Assembly (NCBI RefSeq): GCF_005796105.1
Contig: NZ_VAUO01000006.1
Span: forward strand, 62,001-126,000
DNA length: 64,000 nucleotides
Direction of reading: 5' to 3'
From: Pseudomonas mosselii
GTDB lineage: Bacteria; Pseudomonadota; Gammaproteobacteria; Pseudomonadales; Pseudomonadaceae
The first letter of the stretch is position 1. Every line of letters begins with the position of its first letter. Below the pieces are notes generated by a model. That model saw nothing but the letters and a program-made list of their open reading frames with translations, had not been told where the DNA came from and made no database searches. The translations under genes and the position numbers were made by a program. This document shows, piece after piece, positions 35,915-47,200 of the stretch.

Positions 35915-36631
35915 GTGACCCTGATCTACGGCCACCGCGGCGCCAAGGGCGAAGCCCCCGAGAACACCCTGACCAGCTTCCGCCAGTGCCTCGCCCATGG
36001 CGTGACCCGCTGCGAACTGGACCTGCACCTGTCAGCCGACAACGAGCTGATGGTGATCCACGACCCGACCCTCAAGCGCACCACCGGACGACGCGGCAAG
36101 GTGGTCGAGCACACCGCCGCCGACCTGGCCAGCTATGACGCGCGCAAAGGCGGGCCGGGGCATGTCCAACCCTGCCCGATTCCACGGCTGGAAGAACTGT
36201 TCGAAAAATGCCCCTTCGAGCACTGGCAACTGGAAGTCAAGAGCGCCTCACGCACACGCGCGGCCAGCACAGTGCTGGCGATTCGTGAACTGGCCCAGCA
36301 GCATGGCCTGCTCGACAAGATCACCATCACCTCCAGCTCCCGCGAGGTGCTGGGTGCCGCGCTCGAACTGGTGCCGGATGTGAAACGTGGACTGGTGGCT
36401 GAATACGCCTGGCTCGACCCACTGAAGGTCGCGCAGAACTATCAGTGCGAAATGCTGGCACTGAACTGGACGCTGTGTACCCCCGAACGCCTGATCAAGG
36501 CACAGAAACAGGGGTTGCACGTGTCGGTGTGGACGGTCAACGAACCGGCACTGATGCGCCGGCTCGCTGATTTTGGCGTGGACAGCCTGATTACAGACTT
36601 TCCCGGTTTGGCCAAGACCACCCTCGGGTAG
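35915..36631 (+). CDS. glpQ: Glycerophosphodiester phosphodiesterase
   Basis: A 238-residue cytoplasmic GDPD enzyme that splits glycerophosphodiesters to glycerol-3-phosphate and an alcohol. The active-site opening is YGHRGAKGEAPENTL, with the second His in VIHDPTLKRTT and WQLEVKSAS as metal-site element; SVWTVNEP is near the end. It starts with GTG, with GAAGGAACG upstream. No signal peptide, so it is the UgpQ-like cytoplasmic form. Confidence 0.9.
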   Translation: MTLIYGHRGAKGEAPENTLTSFRQCLAHGVTRCELDLHLSADNELMVIHDPTLKRTTGRRGKVVEHTAADLASYDARKGGPGHVQPCPIPRLEELFEKCPFEHWQLEVKSASRTRAASTVLAIRELAQQHGLLDKITITSSSREVLGAALELVPDVKRGLVAEYAWLDPLKVAQNYQCEMLALNWTLCTPERLIKAQKQGLHVSVWTVNEPALMRRLADFGVDSLITDFPGLAKTTLG

Positions 36632-36653
36632 GGCTGAAATCGGTCTCCCCGAC

Positions 36654-36678
36654 CGGCTCAGGCCACCGGCCGGAGCCG
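36654..36678. terminator. Stem-loop between converging glpQ and sthA
   Basis: CGGCTCAGGCC (36654-36664) pairs with GGCCGGAGCCG (36668-36678) with one mismatch and an ACC loop. It lies directly before the sthA stop on the other strand. An A-run follows on the plus strand, so T-run support is poor. Confidence 0.5.
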
Positions 36679-36679
36679 C

Positions 36680-38074
36680 TCAAAAAAGCCGGTTCAGACC
36701 GTCATAGGCAGCTACCCGATAGGCTTCGGCCATGGTCGGGTAGTTGAAGGTGGTGTTGACGAAGTACTTCAGGTTATTCAGCTCGCCCGGCTGATTCATG
36801 ATCGCCTGACCAATGTGCACGATCTCCGATGCCTGGTAGCCGAAGCAGTGCACGCCGAGGATCTGCAAGGTCTCGCGGTGGAACAGAATCTTCAGCATGC
36901 CTTGCGGCTCGCCGGCGATCTGCGCCCGGGCCATGCTCTTGAAGAACGCCTTGCCGACTTCGTACGGCACTTTGGCCTGGGTCAGCTCCTGCTCGTTCTT
37001 GCCGATCGAGCTGATTTCCGGGATGGTGTAGATCCCCGTCGGCACGTCATCGACGAAGCGCCAGCTGCCGTTGTCGACGATGCTGCCGGCCGCCGAACGG
37101 CCCTGGTCGTGGGCAGCACTGGCCAGGCTCGGCCAGCCGATCACATCGCCAGCACCGTAGATGTTCGGCACGCTGGTACGGTAGGCCTCGTCCACTTCGA
37201 TCTGGCCACGGCTGTTGACCTTGATGCCGATGTTCTCCAGACCCAGCTTGTCGGTATTTCCGGTACGGCCGTTGCACCACAGCAAGGCGTCGGCCTTGAT
37301 CTTCTTGCCCGATTTCAGGTGCAGGATCACGCCATTGTCCAGGCCTTCGACCCGCTCGTAATCTTCGTTGTGGCGAACGGTGATGTTGTTGTTGCTGAAG
37401 TGATAGCTCAGGGCCTGGGAAATTTCCGAGTCCAAGAAGCTCAGCAACTGGCCACGGTTGTCCACCAGTTCCACCAACACGCCCAGGCCACTGAAGATCG
37501 AGGCGTATTCGCAACCGATCACTCCAGCGCCGTAGACAATCAGCTTGCGCGGGGTGTGGCTCAGGCTGAGGATGGTGTCGCTGTCATAGACACGCGGGTG
37601 GTTGAAGTCGATGTCGGCCGGACGGTAAGGGCGCGAACCGGTCGCGATGATGATGTGCTTGGCATTGAGCTTTTCCACCACCCCGTTGGAGCAGACCACT
37701 TCGACGGTCTGCTCGTCGGCGAAGCTGCCGGTGCCAACGAACACATCGACGCGGTTGCGGGCGTAGTAACCGGTCCGCGAGGCAACCTGCTTGCTGATCA
37801 CCTTCTCGGCGCTCTTGAGCACGTCCGGGAAGGAGAACCAGCGCGGCTCGCCGATGGCTCGGAACATCGGATTGGTGTTGAACTGCATGATCTGCCGCAC
37901 GGAGTGACGCAGCGCCTTGGACGGAATGGTGCCAAGGTGGGTGCAGTTGCCGCCGACCTGGCGACGGCTGTCGACCATCGCCACCTTGCGCCCTGCTTTG
38001 GCGGCGTTCATTGCCGCGCCTTCTCCGGCCGGGCCGGAACCCAGCACCACTACGTCGTAGTTATAGACAGCCAT
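36680..38074 (-). CDS. sthA: Soluble pyridine nucleotide transhydrogenase
   Basis: A 464-residue flavoprotein of the disulfide-reductase fold that exchanges reducing equivalents between NADPH and NAD. The FAD site is [19 protein letters not shown], the NAD site [14 protein letters not shown]. The normal redox pair is reduced to [13 protein letters not shown], with Thr in place of the second Cys, the hallmark of SthA. Next to the long GAPDH gene it suggests local control of NADPH balance. Confidence 0.95.
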   Translation of the reverse strand: MAVYNYDVVVLGSGPAGEGAAMNAAKAGRKVAMVDSRRQVGGNCTHLGTIPSKALRHSVRQIMQFNTNPMFRAIGEPRWFSFPDVLKSAEKVISKQVASRTGYYARNRVDVFVGTGSFADEQTVEVVCSNGVVEKLNAKHIIIATGSRPYRPADIDFNHPRVYDSDTILSLSHTPRKLIVYGAGVIGCEYASIFSGLGVLVELVDNRGQLLSFLDSEISQALSYHFSNNNITVRHNEDYERVEGLDNGVILHLKSGKKIKADALLWCNGRTGNTDKLGLENIGIKVNSRGQIEVDEAYRTSVPNIYGAGDVIGWPSLASAAHDQGRSAAGSIVDNGSWRFVDDVPTGIYTIPEISSIGKNEQELTQAKVPYEVGKAFFKSMARAQIAGEPQGMLKILFHRETLQILGVHCFGYQASEIVHIGQAIMNQPGELNNLKYFVNTTFNYPTMAEAYRVAAYDGLNRLF

Positions 38075-38550
38075 GCGTACTCCTTCAGAACTGGCCCGCG
38101 AGTCACGGTGGCTCGCGGTGCGCGATCATGCCGCCGGGGCGCCATGAAAAAATTCGGGTGCAGTCTAATCAAGCGTGAACGCCGCGCACATTAACCCTTG
38201 GTCGCGTCGTAGGCCAATGTTGCCTGCACTACATATGGTTCCACCGATTCCCTGGCGGCGATCATCCGTGGGTTGCCTTTCACTCGCCTTTCACCGCCCG
38301 TTCGAATGCAGGCGTGCTACGGGAGACGAAGCCACCCCCGCTGCGGGTCACCCCTGCCACAACAATCCGTCAGGCTCCGACGGCGCAAGAAAAGCGCCGG
38401 CCATTGTCCTTGAAATACTGCCGATAGTCATCCGAGGTCGACACCCGCCAGCGGCTGCAATCAATAACGGCAGGCACCGACGTCACAGCGGTGCGCGCAA
38501 AAAAAACGGGAACCCGAAGGTTCCCGTTTGCTCAACGTATCAGCAGCGGA
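38075..38550. other. 476-base intergenic region between sthA and gapB
   Basis: Holds the sthA promoter side on the left and the gapB terminator on the right (38499-38529). Reading frames crossing it are extensions of frames antisense to gapB and carry no ribosome site or recognisable domain. I see no other feature. Confidence 0.5.
38499..38529 (-). terminator. Rho-independent terminator of gapB
   Basis: Read on the minus strand, AACGGGAACC and GGTTCCCGTT form a 10-pair perfect stem closed by a TTCG tetraloop, followed by eight T residues (A-run 38499-38506 on the plus strand). It starts 22 bases after the gapB stop. Confidence 0.9.
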
Positions 38551-40014
38551 TCAGCGTGGAAACGCTGGTGGGTTCACACCCGCCATGTCTTCCATCACGC
38601 GCACGACCTGGCAGCTGTAGCCGAACTCGTTGTCGTACCAGACATAGAGCACAACACGGTTGTCGTTGCAGATGGTCGCCTCGGCGTCCACCACACCGGC
38701 GTGGCGCGAGCCGACGAAGTCGGTGGAGACGACTTCCTGGGAGCTTACGTAGTCGATCTGCTTGTGCAGGTCCGAGTGCATGGCGGTCTGGCGCAGGTAC
38801 TCGTTCAGCTCTTCGCGGTTGGTGGCCTTTTCCAGGTTCAGGTTCAGGATGGCCATCGACACGTTCGGCGTTGGAACACGGATCGCGTTACCGGTCAGCT
38901 TGCCCTTGAGCACTGGCAGCGCCTTGGCAGCGGCGGTGGCAGCACCGGTCTCGGTGATGACCATGTTCAGCGGCGCGGCGCGGCCACGACGGCTGCCCTT
39001 GTGGAAGTTGTCGATCAGGTTCTGGTCGTTGGTGAACGAGTGAACGGTTTCGACGTGGCCGTTGATGATGCCGTACTGGTCGTTGATCGCCTTGAGCACC
39101 GGCACGATGGCGTTGGTGGTGCAGGACGCCGCCGAGATGATCTTGTCATCGGCAGTGATGTCGCCGTGGTTGATGCCGTGCACGATGTTCTTCAGCGCGC
39201 CCTTGCCAGGTGCGGTGAGGATCACGCGGGCAGCGCCCGGGCAGGCCAGGTGCTGGCCCAGGCCGTCGGCGTCACGCCATACACCGGTGTTGTCGACGAT
39301 CAGGGCATCGTTGATACCGTACTGGGTGTAGTCGACTTCGCTCGGGCTCTTGGCGTAGATGACCTGGATCAGGTTGCCGTTGGCGGTGATGGTGTTGTTG
39401 GCTTCGTCGATGACGATGGTGCCATCGAACGGACCGTGTACCGAGTCGCGGCGCAGCAGGCTGGCGCGCTTGGTCAGGTCGTTCTCGGCGCCCTTGCGCA
39501 CGACGATGGCGCGCAGGCGCAGGCCGTCGCCACCACCGGTTTTTTCGATCAGGATGCGCGCCAGCAGGCGGCCGATGCGGCCGAAGCCGTACAGCACGAC
39601 GTCGGTGCCCTTGCGTGCGGAAACGTTTTGCTGACCCACGACATCGACCAGTTCGTCACGCACGAACTGCTCGGCGCTGCGGCCATTGCCTTCGGCCTTG
39701 AACTTGTTGGCCAACTTGCCCAGGTCGACCGAAGCGGCGCCCAGTTTCAGCTCGCTCATGGCCTTGAGCAGCGGGAATGTCTCGTGGACGGACAGTTCGG
39801 TTTCGTCAGCCTGACGGTGACGGGCAAAGCGGTGCGCTTTGAGGATCGAGATAACCGAACGGTTGATCAGGCTGCGGCCATAGATCGAGCTCACCACGTT
39901 ATTGTTGCGGTAGAGCTGACCGATAAGCGGGATCATCGCTTCAGCCAGGGCTTCACGATCGATCCACTCACCAAGACACTGGTCGGGCTTCTGAGTCACG
40001 GTAACCTTCCACAT
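38551..40014 (-). CDS. gapB: Glyceraldehyde-3-phosphate dehydrogenase, long GapB type
   Basis: A 487-residue GAPDH. Residues about 1-125 are an extra N-terminal helical region absent from classic 330-residue GAPDH. The NAD(P)-binding domain then starts LYGFGRIGRLLARIL, and the catalytic Cys is in SAASCTTNAIVP. The C-terminal WYDNEFGYSCQVVRVM is canonical. Long GAPDHs of this type in Pseudomonas are linked to gluconeogenesis. I use ATG 40014 (MWKVTVTQK); a GTG five codons in, with GGAAGG well placed before it, is a real alternative. It is divergent from mfd. Confidence 0.9.
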   Translation of the reverse strand: MWKVTVTQKPDQCLGEWIDREALAEAMIPLIGQLYRNNNVVSSIYGRSLINRSVISILKAHRFARHRQADETELSVHETFPLLKAMSELKLGAASVDLGKLANKFKAEGNGRSAEQFVRDELVDVVGQQNVSARKGTDVVLYGFGRIGRLLARILIEKTGGGDGLRLRAIVVRKGAENDLTKRASLLRRDSVHGPFDGTIVIDEANNTITANGNLIQVIYAKSPSEVDYTQYGINDALIVDNTGVWRDADGLGQHLACPGAARVILTAPGKGALKNIVHGINHGDITADDKIISAASCTTNAIVPVLKAINDQYGIINGHVETVHSFTNDQNLIDNFHKGSRRGRAAPLNMVITETGAATAAAKALPVLKGKLTGNAIRVPTPNVSMAILNLNLEKATNREELNEYLRQTAMHSDLHKQIDYVSSQEVVSTDFVGSRHAGVVDAEATICNDNRVVLYVWYDNEFGYSCQVVRVMEDMAGVNPPAFPR

Positions 40015-40181
40015 GTAGGGGAACAAAAAAGGGGCTACATTATGACGCCCCGCGGCGTATCGGGCAATGAGCGCCTGTCGTCGGCCACAACCCCCGCCAT
40101 CAGGCCCTTTCTAGCCTGACAGCGCGCGCCGTCACCGGTACAATCGGTCTCTTTGCCGCAACGCTTGGAGTCCAATCTCCC

Positions 40182-43100
40182 GTGTCAGTTCTGCGCCTAC
40201 CGCAAATGTCGGCCACGGCCGGCAAACAAACCTGGGGCAACCTGCCTGGGGCCGCCTTGAGCCTGGCCATCGCCGAGGCCGCCAACAGCGCCGGGCGTTT
40301 CACCCTGCTGCTGACGGCCGACAGTCAGTCCGCCGATCGCCTGGAACAGGAGCTGCGCTTCTTCGCACCCGAGCTTCCGGTGCTGCCCTTCCCCGACTGG
40401 GAAACCCTGCCCTACGACTTGTTCTCGCCGCACCAGGACATCATCTCGCAGCGCATCGCCAGCCTTTACCGGCTGCCGGAACTGGACCACGGCATTCTCG
40501 TGGTGCCGGTGACCACCGCCCTGCACCGCCTGGCCCCGACGCGCTTCCTGCTGGGCAGTAGCCTGGTACTGGACGTTGGCCAGAAAATCGACGTCGAACA
40601 GATGCGCACGCGCCTGGAAGCCAGCGGCTATCGCTGCGTCGATACGGTCTACGAGCATGGCGAGTTCGCCGTGCGCGGGGCGCTGATCGACCTGTTCCCG
40701 ATGGGCAGCAAGGCCCCCTACCGCATCGATCTGTTCGACGACGAGATCGAGACCCTGCGCACCTTCGACCCGGAAACTCAACGTTCGATCGACAAAGTCG
40801 ACTCGGTACGCCTGCTGCCGGCGCGCGAGTTCCCGATGCACAAGGACGAAGTGACGCGCTTCAAGGCGCGTTTTCGCGAACGCTTCGACGTCGACTTCCG
40901 CCGCAGCGCGATCTTCCAGGACCTGACCAGCGGCATCATCCCTGCCGGCATCGAGTACTACCTGCCGCTGTTCTTCGAAGAAACCGCCACCTTGTTCGAC
41001 TACCTGCCCGCCGACACCCAGGTGTTTTCGCTGCCAGGCGTCGAGCAAGCCGCCGAGCACTTCTGGAACGACGTGCGCGGGCGCTACGAGGAGCGCCGTG
41101 GCGACCTCAGCCGCCCCCTGCTACCACCGGCAGAGTTGTTCATGCCGGTCGAGGACTGTTTTGCCCGCCTCAAGCAGTGGCCGCGTGTGGTGGTCAGTGC
41201 CGAAGACCTCGAGCCTGGCGCGGGGCGCGAGCGTTTTCCGGCGCGCGCCTTGCCGAACCTGGCGATCGAGGCCAAGGCCAACCAACCGCTGGCAGAGCTG
41301 TCGAGTTTCCTCGATCAGTTCGGCGGCCGAGTGCTGTTCACCGCCGAATCCGCTGGCCGTCGCGAGGTGCTGCTGGAGTTGCTCGAACGCCTCAAGCTGC
41401 GCCCGAAAAGCGTCGACAGCTGGGCCGACTTCATCACCGGCAAGGAGCGCCTGGCGATCACCATCGCGCCATTGGACGACGGCCTGCTGCTGGACGATCC
41501 GGCCCTCGCACTGATCGCCGAAAGCCCGCTGTTCGGCCAACGTGTGATGCAGCGCCGACGCCGCGAGAAGCGCGGCGAGGCGGCCAACGATGCGGTCATC
41601 AAGAACCTCACCGAACTGCGCGAAGGCGCGCCGGTGGTGCACATCGACCACGGCGTGGGCCGCTACCTGGGCCTGGCCACGCTGGAAATCGACAGCCAGG
41701 TCGCCGAGTTCCTCACCCTGGAATACGCCGAGGGCGCCAAGCTCTACGTGCCGGTGGCCAACCTGCACCTGATCGCGCGTTACACCGGCAGCGACGATGC
41801 CCTGGCACCGCTGCACCGACTGGGCTCTGAAACCTGGCAGAAGGCTAAACGCAAAGCCGCCGAACAGGTGCGCGACGTCGCTGCCGAACTGCTCGACATC
41901 TATGCCCGGCGCGCCGCACGCAAAGGCTATGCGTTCGCCGATCCGGCCGCCGACTACGCCACCTTCAGCGCCGGCTTCCCGTTCGAAGAAACCCCCGACC
42001 AGCAGGCCGCCATCGAGGCGGTCCGGCTCGACATGCTGGCGGCCAAGCCAATGGATCGCCTGGTGTGCGGCGATGTCGGCTTCGGCAAGACCGAAGTGGC
42101 CATGCGCGCAGCCTTCATTGCCGTACACAGCGGCCGCCAGGTGGCGGTACTGGTGCCCACCACGCTGCTCGCGCAGCAGCACTACAACAGCTTCCGCGAC
42201 CGCTTCGCCGAGTGGCCGGTCAAGGTCGAGGTGATGAGCCGCTTCAAGTCCGCCAAGGAGGTCGCCAATGCCGCCGCCGAGCTGGCCGAAGGCAAGATCG
42301 ATATCCTCATCGGCACCCACAAGCTGCTGCAGGACGATGTGCGCTTCAAGGACCTGGGCCTGGCGATCATCGACGAAGAGCACCGTTTTGGTGTGCGTCA
42401 GAAAGAGCAGCTCAAGGCCCTGCGCAGCGAGGTGGACATCCTCACCCTGACCGCAACGCCGATCCCGCGCACACTGAATATGGCCGTCGCAGGCATGCGC
42501 GACCTGTCGATCATCGCCACCCCACCGGCTCGCCGCCTGTCGGTGCGCACCTTCGTCATGGAGCAGAACAAGAGCACCATCAAGGAAGCGCTGCTGCGCG
42601 AACTGCTGCGCGGCGGCCAGGTGTACTACCTGCACAACGACGTCAAGACCATCGAGAAATGCGCCGCCGACCTGGCCGAACTGGTCCCCGAAGCGCGCAT
42701 CGGCATCGGCCACGGGCAGATGCGCGAGCGTGAACTCGAACAGGTCATGAGCGACTTCTACCACAAGCGCTTCAACGTGCTGATCGCCTCGACCATCATC
42801 GAGACCGGCATCGATGTACCCAGCGCCAATACCATCGTCATCGAGCGCGCCGACAAGTTCGGCCTGGCCCAGTTGCACCAGCTGCGCGGCCGGGTCGGGC
42901 GCAGCCATCACCAGGCCTATGCCTACCTGCTGACGCCACCGCGCCAACAGATCAGCAGCGACGCCGAGAAACGCCTGGAAGCCATCGCCAACACCCAGGA
43001 CCTCGGCGCAGGCTTCGTGCTAGCGACCAACGACCTGGAGATCCGGGGCGCCGGCGAGTTGCTCGGCGAAGGCCAGAGCGGGCAGATCCAGGCCGTGGGT

Positions 43101-43631
43101 TTCACCCTCTACATGGAAATGCTCGAACGCGCGGTCAAGGCAATCCGCAAAGGCACTCAGCCCAACCTGGAGCAGCCGCTGGGTGGCGGCCCGGAGATCA
43201 ACCTGCGCCTGCCGGCGTTGATCCCCGAAGACTACCTGCCCGATGTGCATGCGCGACTGATCCTGTACAAGCGCATCGCCTCAGCCACCGACGAAGAAGG
43301 CCTCAAGGACCTGCAAGTGGAGATGATCGACCGCTTCGGCCTGCTGCCTGAGCCGTCCAAGAACCTGATGCGCCTGACGCAGCTCAAGCTGCAAGCAGAA
43401 AAGCTCGGCATCAAGAAGGTCGATGCCGGCCCCAACGGCGGCAAGCTGGAGTTCGAAGCCGAGACCCCGGTCGATCCACTGACCCTGATCAAGCTGATCC
43501 AGGGCCAACCCAAACGCTACAAGTTCGAAGGCGCGACCCAGTTCCGTTTCCTGGTGCCGATGGAACGCCCCGAAGAACGCTTCAATACTCTGGAGGCGCT
43601 GTTCGAGCGCCTGACCCCCCAAACGAACTAA
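40182..43631 (+). CDS. mfd: Transcription-repair coupling factor Mfd
   Basis: A 1149-residue DNA translocase that removes stalled RNA polymerase and recruits UvrAB. The UvrB-like N-terminal part lacks ATP hydrolysis motifs (about 1-350). The RNA polymerase-interaction domain lies near 475-550, and the RecG-like motor has Walker A GDVGFGKTEVAM and the DEEH box IIDEEHRFGVRQ. A TRCF C-terminal domain spans about 990-1100. The start is GTG at 40182, giving the family length. The CsiV-like gene follows after 9 bases. Confidence 0.96.
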   Translation: MSVLRLPQMSATAGKQTWGNLPGAALSLAIAEAANSAGRFTLLLTADSQSADRLEQELRFFAPELPVLPFPDWETLPYDLFSPHQDIISQRIASLYRLPELDHGILVVPVTTALHRLAPTRFLLGSSLVLDVGQKIDVEQMRTRLEASGYRCVDTVYEHGEFAVRGALIDLFPMGSKAPYRIDLFDDEIETLRTFDPETQRSIDKVDSVRLLPAREFPMHKDEVTRFKARFRERFDVDFRRSAIFQDLTSGIIPAGIEYYLPLFFEETATLFDYLPADTQVFSLPGVEQAAEHFWNDVRGRYEERRGDLSRPLLPPAELFMPVEDCFARLKQWPRVVVSAEDLEPGAGRERFPARALPNLAIEAKANQPLAELSSFLDQFGGRVLFTAESAGRREVLLELLERLKLRPKSVDSWADFITGKERLAITIAPLDDGLLLDDPALALIAESPLFGQRVMQRRRREKRGEAANDAVIKNLTELREGAPVVHIDHGVGRYLGLATLEIDSQVAEFLTLEYAEGAKLYVPVANLHLIARYTGSDDALAPLHRLGSETWQKAKRKAAEQVRDVAAELLDIYARRAARKGYAFADPAADYATFSAGFPFEETPDQQAAIEAVRLDMLAAKPMDRLVCGDVGFGKTEVAMRAAFIAVHSGRQVAVLVPTTLLAQQHYNSFRDRFAEWPVKVEVMSRFKSAKEVANAAAELAEGKIDILIGTHKLLQDDVRFKDLGLAIIDEEHRFGVRQKEQLKALRSEVDILTLTATPIPRTLNMAVAGMRDLSIIATPPARRLSVRTFVMEQNKSTIKEALLRELLRGGQVYYLHNDVKTIEKCAADLAELVPEARIGIGHGQMRERELEQVMSDFYHKRFNVLIASTIIETGIDVPSANTIVIERADKFGLAQLHQLRGRVGRSHHQAYAYLLTPPRQQISSDAEKRLEAIANTQDLGAGFVLATNDLEIRGAGELLGEGQSGQIQAVGFTLYMEMLERAVKAIRKGTQPNLEQPLGGGPEINLRLPALIPEDYLPDVHARLILYKRIASATDEEGLKDLQVEMIDRFGLLPEPSKNLMRLTQLKLQAEKLGIKKVDAGPNGGKLEFEAETPVDPLTLIKLIQGQPKRYKFEGATQFRFLVPMERPEERFNTLEALFERLTPQTN

Positions 43632-43640
43632 GGAAGCTGC

Positions 43641-44213
43641 ATGCGTGCCATCCGTAATCTGACCCTGTTGCTGGCGCTTTTCGCGCCAGCCGCCTTCGCC
43701 GAGGGCCCGTATCAGGTGGAAATGATCCTGGTCCGGCAGAACGCCGTGCAGGCCGTCACCAGCCCGTTCGCACCGGAAAACTGGAGCGCAGGCGCGCCGC
43801 GCCTGGAAAAGGCCGCCGAGCGCCCGCCGATGCTGGACGATGAAATCACCCGCCTGCAGGCCACGCCCAGCTACACCGTACTGCTGCACAAGGCCTGGCA
43901 GCAGCAGGTCGGCAGCGAGCCAAGCCGCATCGCCCTAGGCAGCGGCGAGGAACAGTTCGGCCACTTCCCGATCGAAGGTAACCTGAGCATTACCGAAGGC
44001 CGCTTCATCAGCGTCGAAGCCAATTTCTGGGTCAACCAGCTCGACGGCAACGGCAGCGTGCTGCAAAGCGAGCAGTTCAGGCAGAGCAACAGCAACATGA
44101 AGGCCGGGCAACTGACCTTCCTCGACGGTGGCCACTTGGCCGTGTTGCTCAAGGTAACCCCTGCCGGCATGCGCAAGGTGCCGGTAATGGATCCGGAGAT
44201 GATGGAGCAGTGA
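43641..44213 (+). CDS. CsiV-like exported protein (190 aa)
   Basis: Signal peptide about 1-20 ending AAFA/EGPYQ. The mature part begins YQVEMILVRQ and reads as a beta-rich domain. I associate this layout, downstream of mfd, with the CsiV family, periplasmic proteins tied to peptidoglycan and division or found as conserved envelope genes in Pseudomonas. AAGGAAGCTGC precedes the ATG. It overlaps nothing and is followed after one base by the helicase gene. Confidence 0.7.
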   Translation: MRAIRNLTLLLALFAPAAFAEGPYQVEMILVRQNAVQAVTSPFAPENWSAGAPRLEKAAERPPMLDDEITRLQATPSYTVLLHKAWQQQVGSEPSRIALGSGEEQFGHFPIEGNLSITEGRFISVEANFWVNQLDGNGSVLQSEQFRQSNSNMKAGQLTFLDGGHLAVLLKVTPAGMRKVPVMDPEMMEQ

Positions 44214-44214
44214 A

Positions 44215-47200
44215 GTGAGTCAGGCCGAGGTGCATAAGCTGCTGGGCGAGCATCCTGGCTGGACCCGTTCGTTCGCCGGGCCCGCCCTGCAACGCGGCGA
44301 GCGTTACGCGCAGCAGGACCGCGTCGAACTGAACGCCTGCGGTGTCACCCATATCGAAGCGCACTGCCGTGGCAGCGAAGGCCAGCACTACCAGCAGCAC
44401 ATCGAGTTACGCATTCAGGGGCGCCACTGCCAGGTCAACGGGCGTTGCAGTTGTCCGGTTGGCTACAACTGCAAGCATTGTGCGGCGGTGCTCTATTGCC
44501 TGAGCGCAGGCGCGACGCCCGAGGCCAGCCAAGGCGACGCCCTTCCGGCTGACCTGCAGCGCTGGCTCAACGGCCTCGAACAACCGGCAGCGCCGCCGAG
44601 CGGGCGCGAAGAAAAACGCGGACGGATGGTCTGCTACCAGCTGTGCTTCACCGACGACGGCTACGCCCTGCGTGTGCGCAAGGGCACCCAGCAAGAAGAC
44701 CGCATACGCTACAGTCGCGTGCAGTCGCTCTACGAACTGCTCTACGAACCGCCACGTTTCGTACAGGAAGAAGACACCCGCATCTTGCGCCTGCTATCGG
44801 CGCTCAACCTGCCCAGCGGCGCCGAGCGCGGCTACCCGCTCAAGGGCCAGGAAGGCGGTGAGCTGCTGCAACGCGCACTGGATACCGGACGCCTGTTCTT
44901 CGACGAAGACCTGCCACTGATACGCCAGGGTGCGCTACGCGCGGCCGACTTTCGCTGGGTGCGTCTGGATAACGGCAGCTACCGGGGCCTCTGGTACAGC
45001 GCAAAAGAGCCGTTGCCCTGCGTACTGGCGTTGCTGCCGCTGTACTACTTCGACGTGCTCACCAACGAAGTGGGCAAGGTCGGCCACGACCTCGACCCGC
45101 ACATCGCCCAGCAACTGACCTTGGCGCCGGTTGTTCCCGAACACCTGATCGTGCCCCTCAGCCACAAGCTCAATGCTTTGAATCACCACCTCCCGACCCC
45201 GACCACCCTGGACGAGCAGTTCATCGACGGCGTCCTGCCCGTTGCCCACCTCACCCTGGGTAGCGTCGAATTCAGCGCCTACATGCCCAAGACCGGGCGC
45301 ATGCAACGGCAGATGCAGCACCGCGCCGCGCTGGCGTTCGATTACGACGGCCTGCGCGCCAGCAGCAACGACGACAAGCCCTTGACCCGTTTGGCAGGCA
45401 GTACCAGCCAGCGCATCCGCCGCCAGCCCCAGGCCGAACAGGCGCTGCGCAAGGTACTGCGCGAACACGGCTTCAAGCCTGCCACTCGCCAGAGCAAGGC
45501 ATTGCCCGACAGCGCCGGCGAGATGCACCAGTTGCCCGATGACGAGGCCTGGCTGCGCTTTGCCCGTGAAGGTCTGCCTGCCCTGCGCGAGGCCGGCTGG
45601 GTGGTGGAGGTGCACCGCGACTTCGCGTTCAACCTGCACGAGGTAGACGACTGGTACGCCAACATCACCGAGGCTCCCAGCCACGAATGGTTCGACCTGG
45701 AACTGGGCATCGTGGTTGAAGGCCAGCGCCACAGCCTGTTGCCCATCGTGCTGCAACTGCTGCGTACCAGCCCCGAGCTGCTGCGACCCAGCGAGCTGGC
45801 CCGGCGCAGTGACGACGAACACCTGCTGCTGGATCTGAACCGCACCCGCCACGAGGCCCCGGCGCTACGCGTCGCCCTGCCCTATGGCCGCATCAAGGCG
45901 GTGATGGGCACCCTTGGCGAGCTGTACCTGCACGAAGACGCCGTGGGCCCGAGCCTGCGCCTGGAACGCGCCGACGCGGCACGCCTGAACGAAATCGACG
46001 GCCTGCCGCTGCTCTGGGAAGGCGGCGCCCACGTGCGCGACCTGGGCCGACGCCTGCGCGATGCCCGCGATATACAGGTGACGCCGCCCAAAGGCCTGAA
46101 TGCCACCCTGCGCCCCTACCAGCAGCAGGGCCTGAACTGGTTGCAGGCCCTGCGCGAAATGGGCACTGGCGGCATCCTCGGCGACGACATGGGCCTGGGC
46201 AAGACACTGCAAACCCTCGCCCACCTGCTGCTGGAAAAAGAAGCCGGCCGTCTCACCCATCCGGCACTGGCGGTGATGCCCACGAGCCTGGTGCCCAACT
46301 GGCTCGACGAGGCCCAGCGCTTCGCCCCTGACCTGCGCGTGCTGGCCCTGCACGGCCCAGGCCGCAGCAAGCATTTCGCAAGGCTCGCCGAATACGATCT
46401 GGTGCTGACCACCTACGCACTGGCCCCACGCGATCTGGATCACCTCAAGGCCCAGCCCTGGCACCTGCTGGTGCTGGACGAGGCGCAGAACATCAAGAGC
46501 GCTACCAGCAAGGCGGCCACGGCCCTGCGCGCGCTTGAAGCGCACCAACGGCTGTGTCTGACCGGCACCCCCATGGAGAACAACCTGGGCGAGCTGTGGT
46601 CGATCTTCCACTTCCTCATGCCCGGCTGGCTGGGCGACAGCAAGCGGTTCAGCCAGGACTACCGCACCCCGATCGAACGCCACGGCGACAGCGAGCGTCT
46701 TCAGCACCTGGCCAGCCGCATCCGCCCCTTCCTGCTGCGCCGCACCAAAGAGCAAGTCGCCACCGAGCTACCGGCCAAGACCGAGATGATTCACTGGGTC
46801 GAACTCAGTGATGCCCAGCGTGACACCTACGAAGCGGTAAGGGTGGCGATGGACAAGAAAGTCCGCGACGAGATCGCTCGCAATGGCGCCTCGCGCAGCC
46901 AGATCGTGATCCTCGACGCACTGCTCAAGCTGCGCCAGGTGTGCTGCGATCTACGTCTGGTCAAAGGCGAAGAGACCAAGGGCAATTTCGCTGACAAGGG
47001 CAAACTCGCCAGCCTGTTGGAGATGCTCGACGAACTGCTCAGCGAACGACGCAAGGTGCTGCTGTTCTCGCAGTTCACGTCGATGCTGGCGTTGATCGAG
47101 GCAGAGCTGATCAAGCGCGGCATTCGCTACAGCCTGCTGACCGGCGACACCCGCGACCGCCGCGCGCCCGTGCAGCATTTCCAGCACGGTGACAGCCAGG

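Noticed and set aside
38175..38909. 244-codon plus-strand frame between sthA and gapB
   Set aside because: Runs into the antisense of gapB and crosses its terminator; Arg/Pro/Ser-rich shadow.
41121..42947. 608-codon minus-strand open frame inside mfd
   Set aside because: Antisense to the conserved Mfd motor; no recognisable domain.
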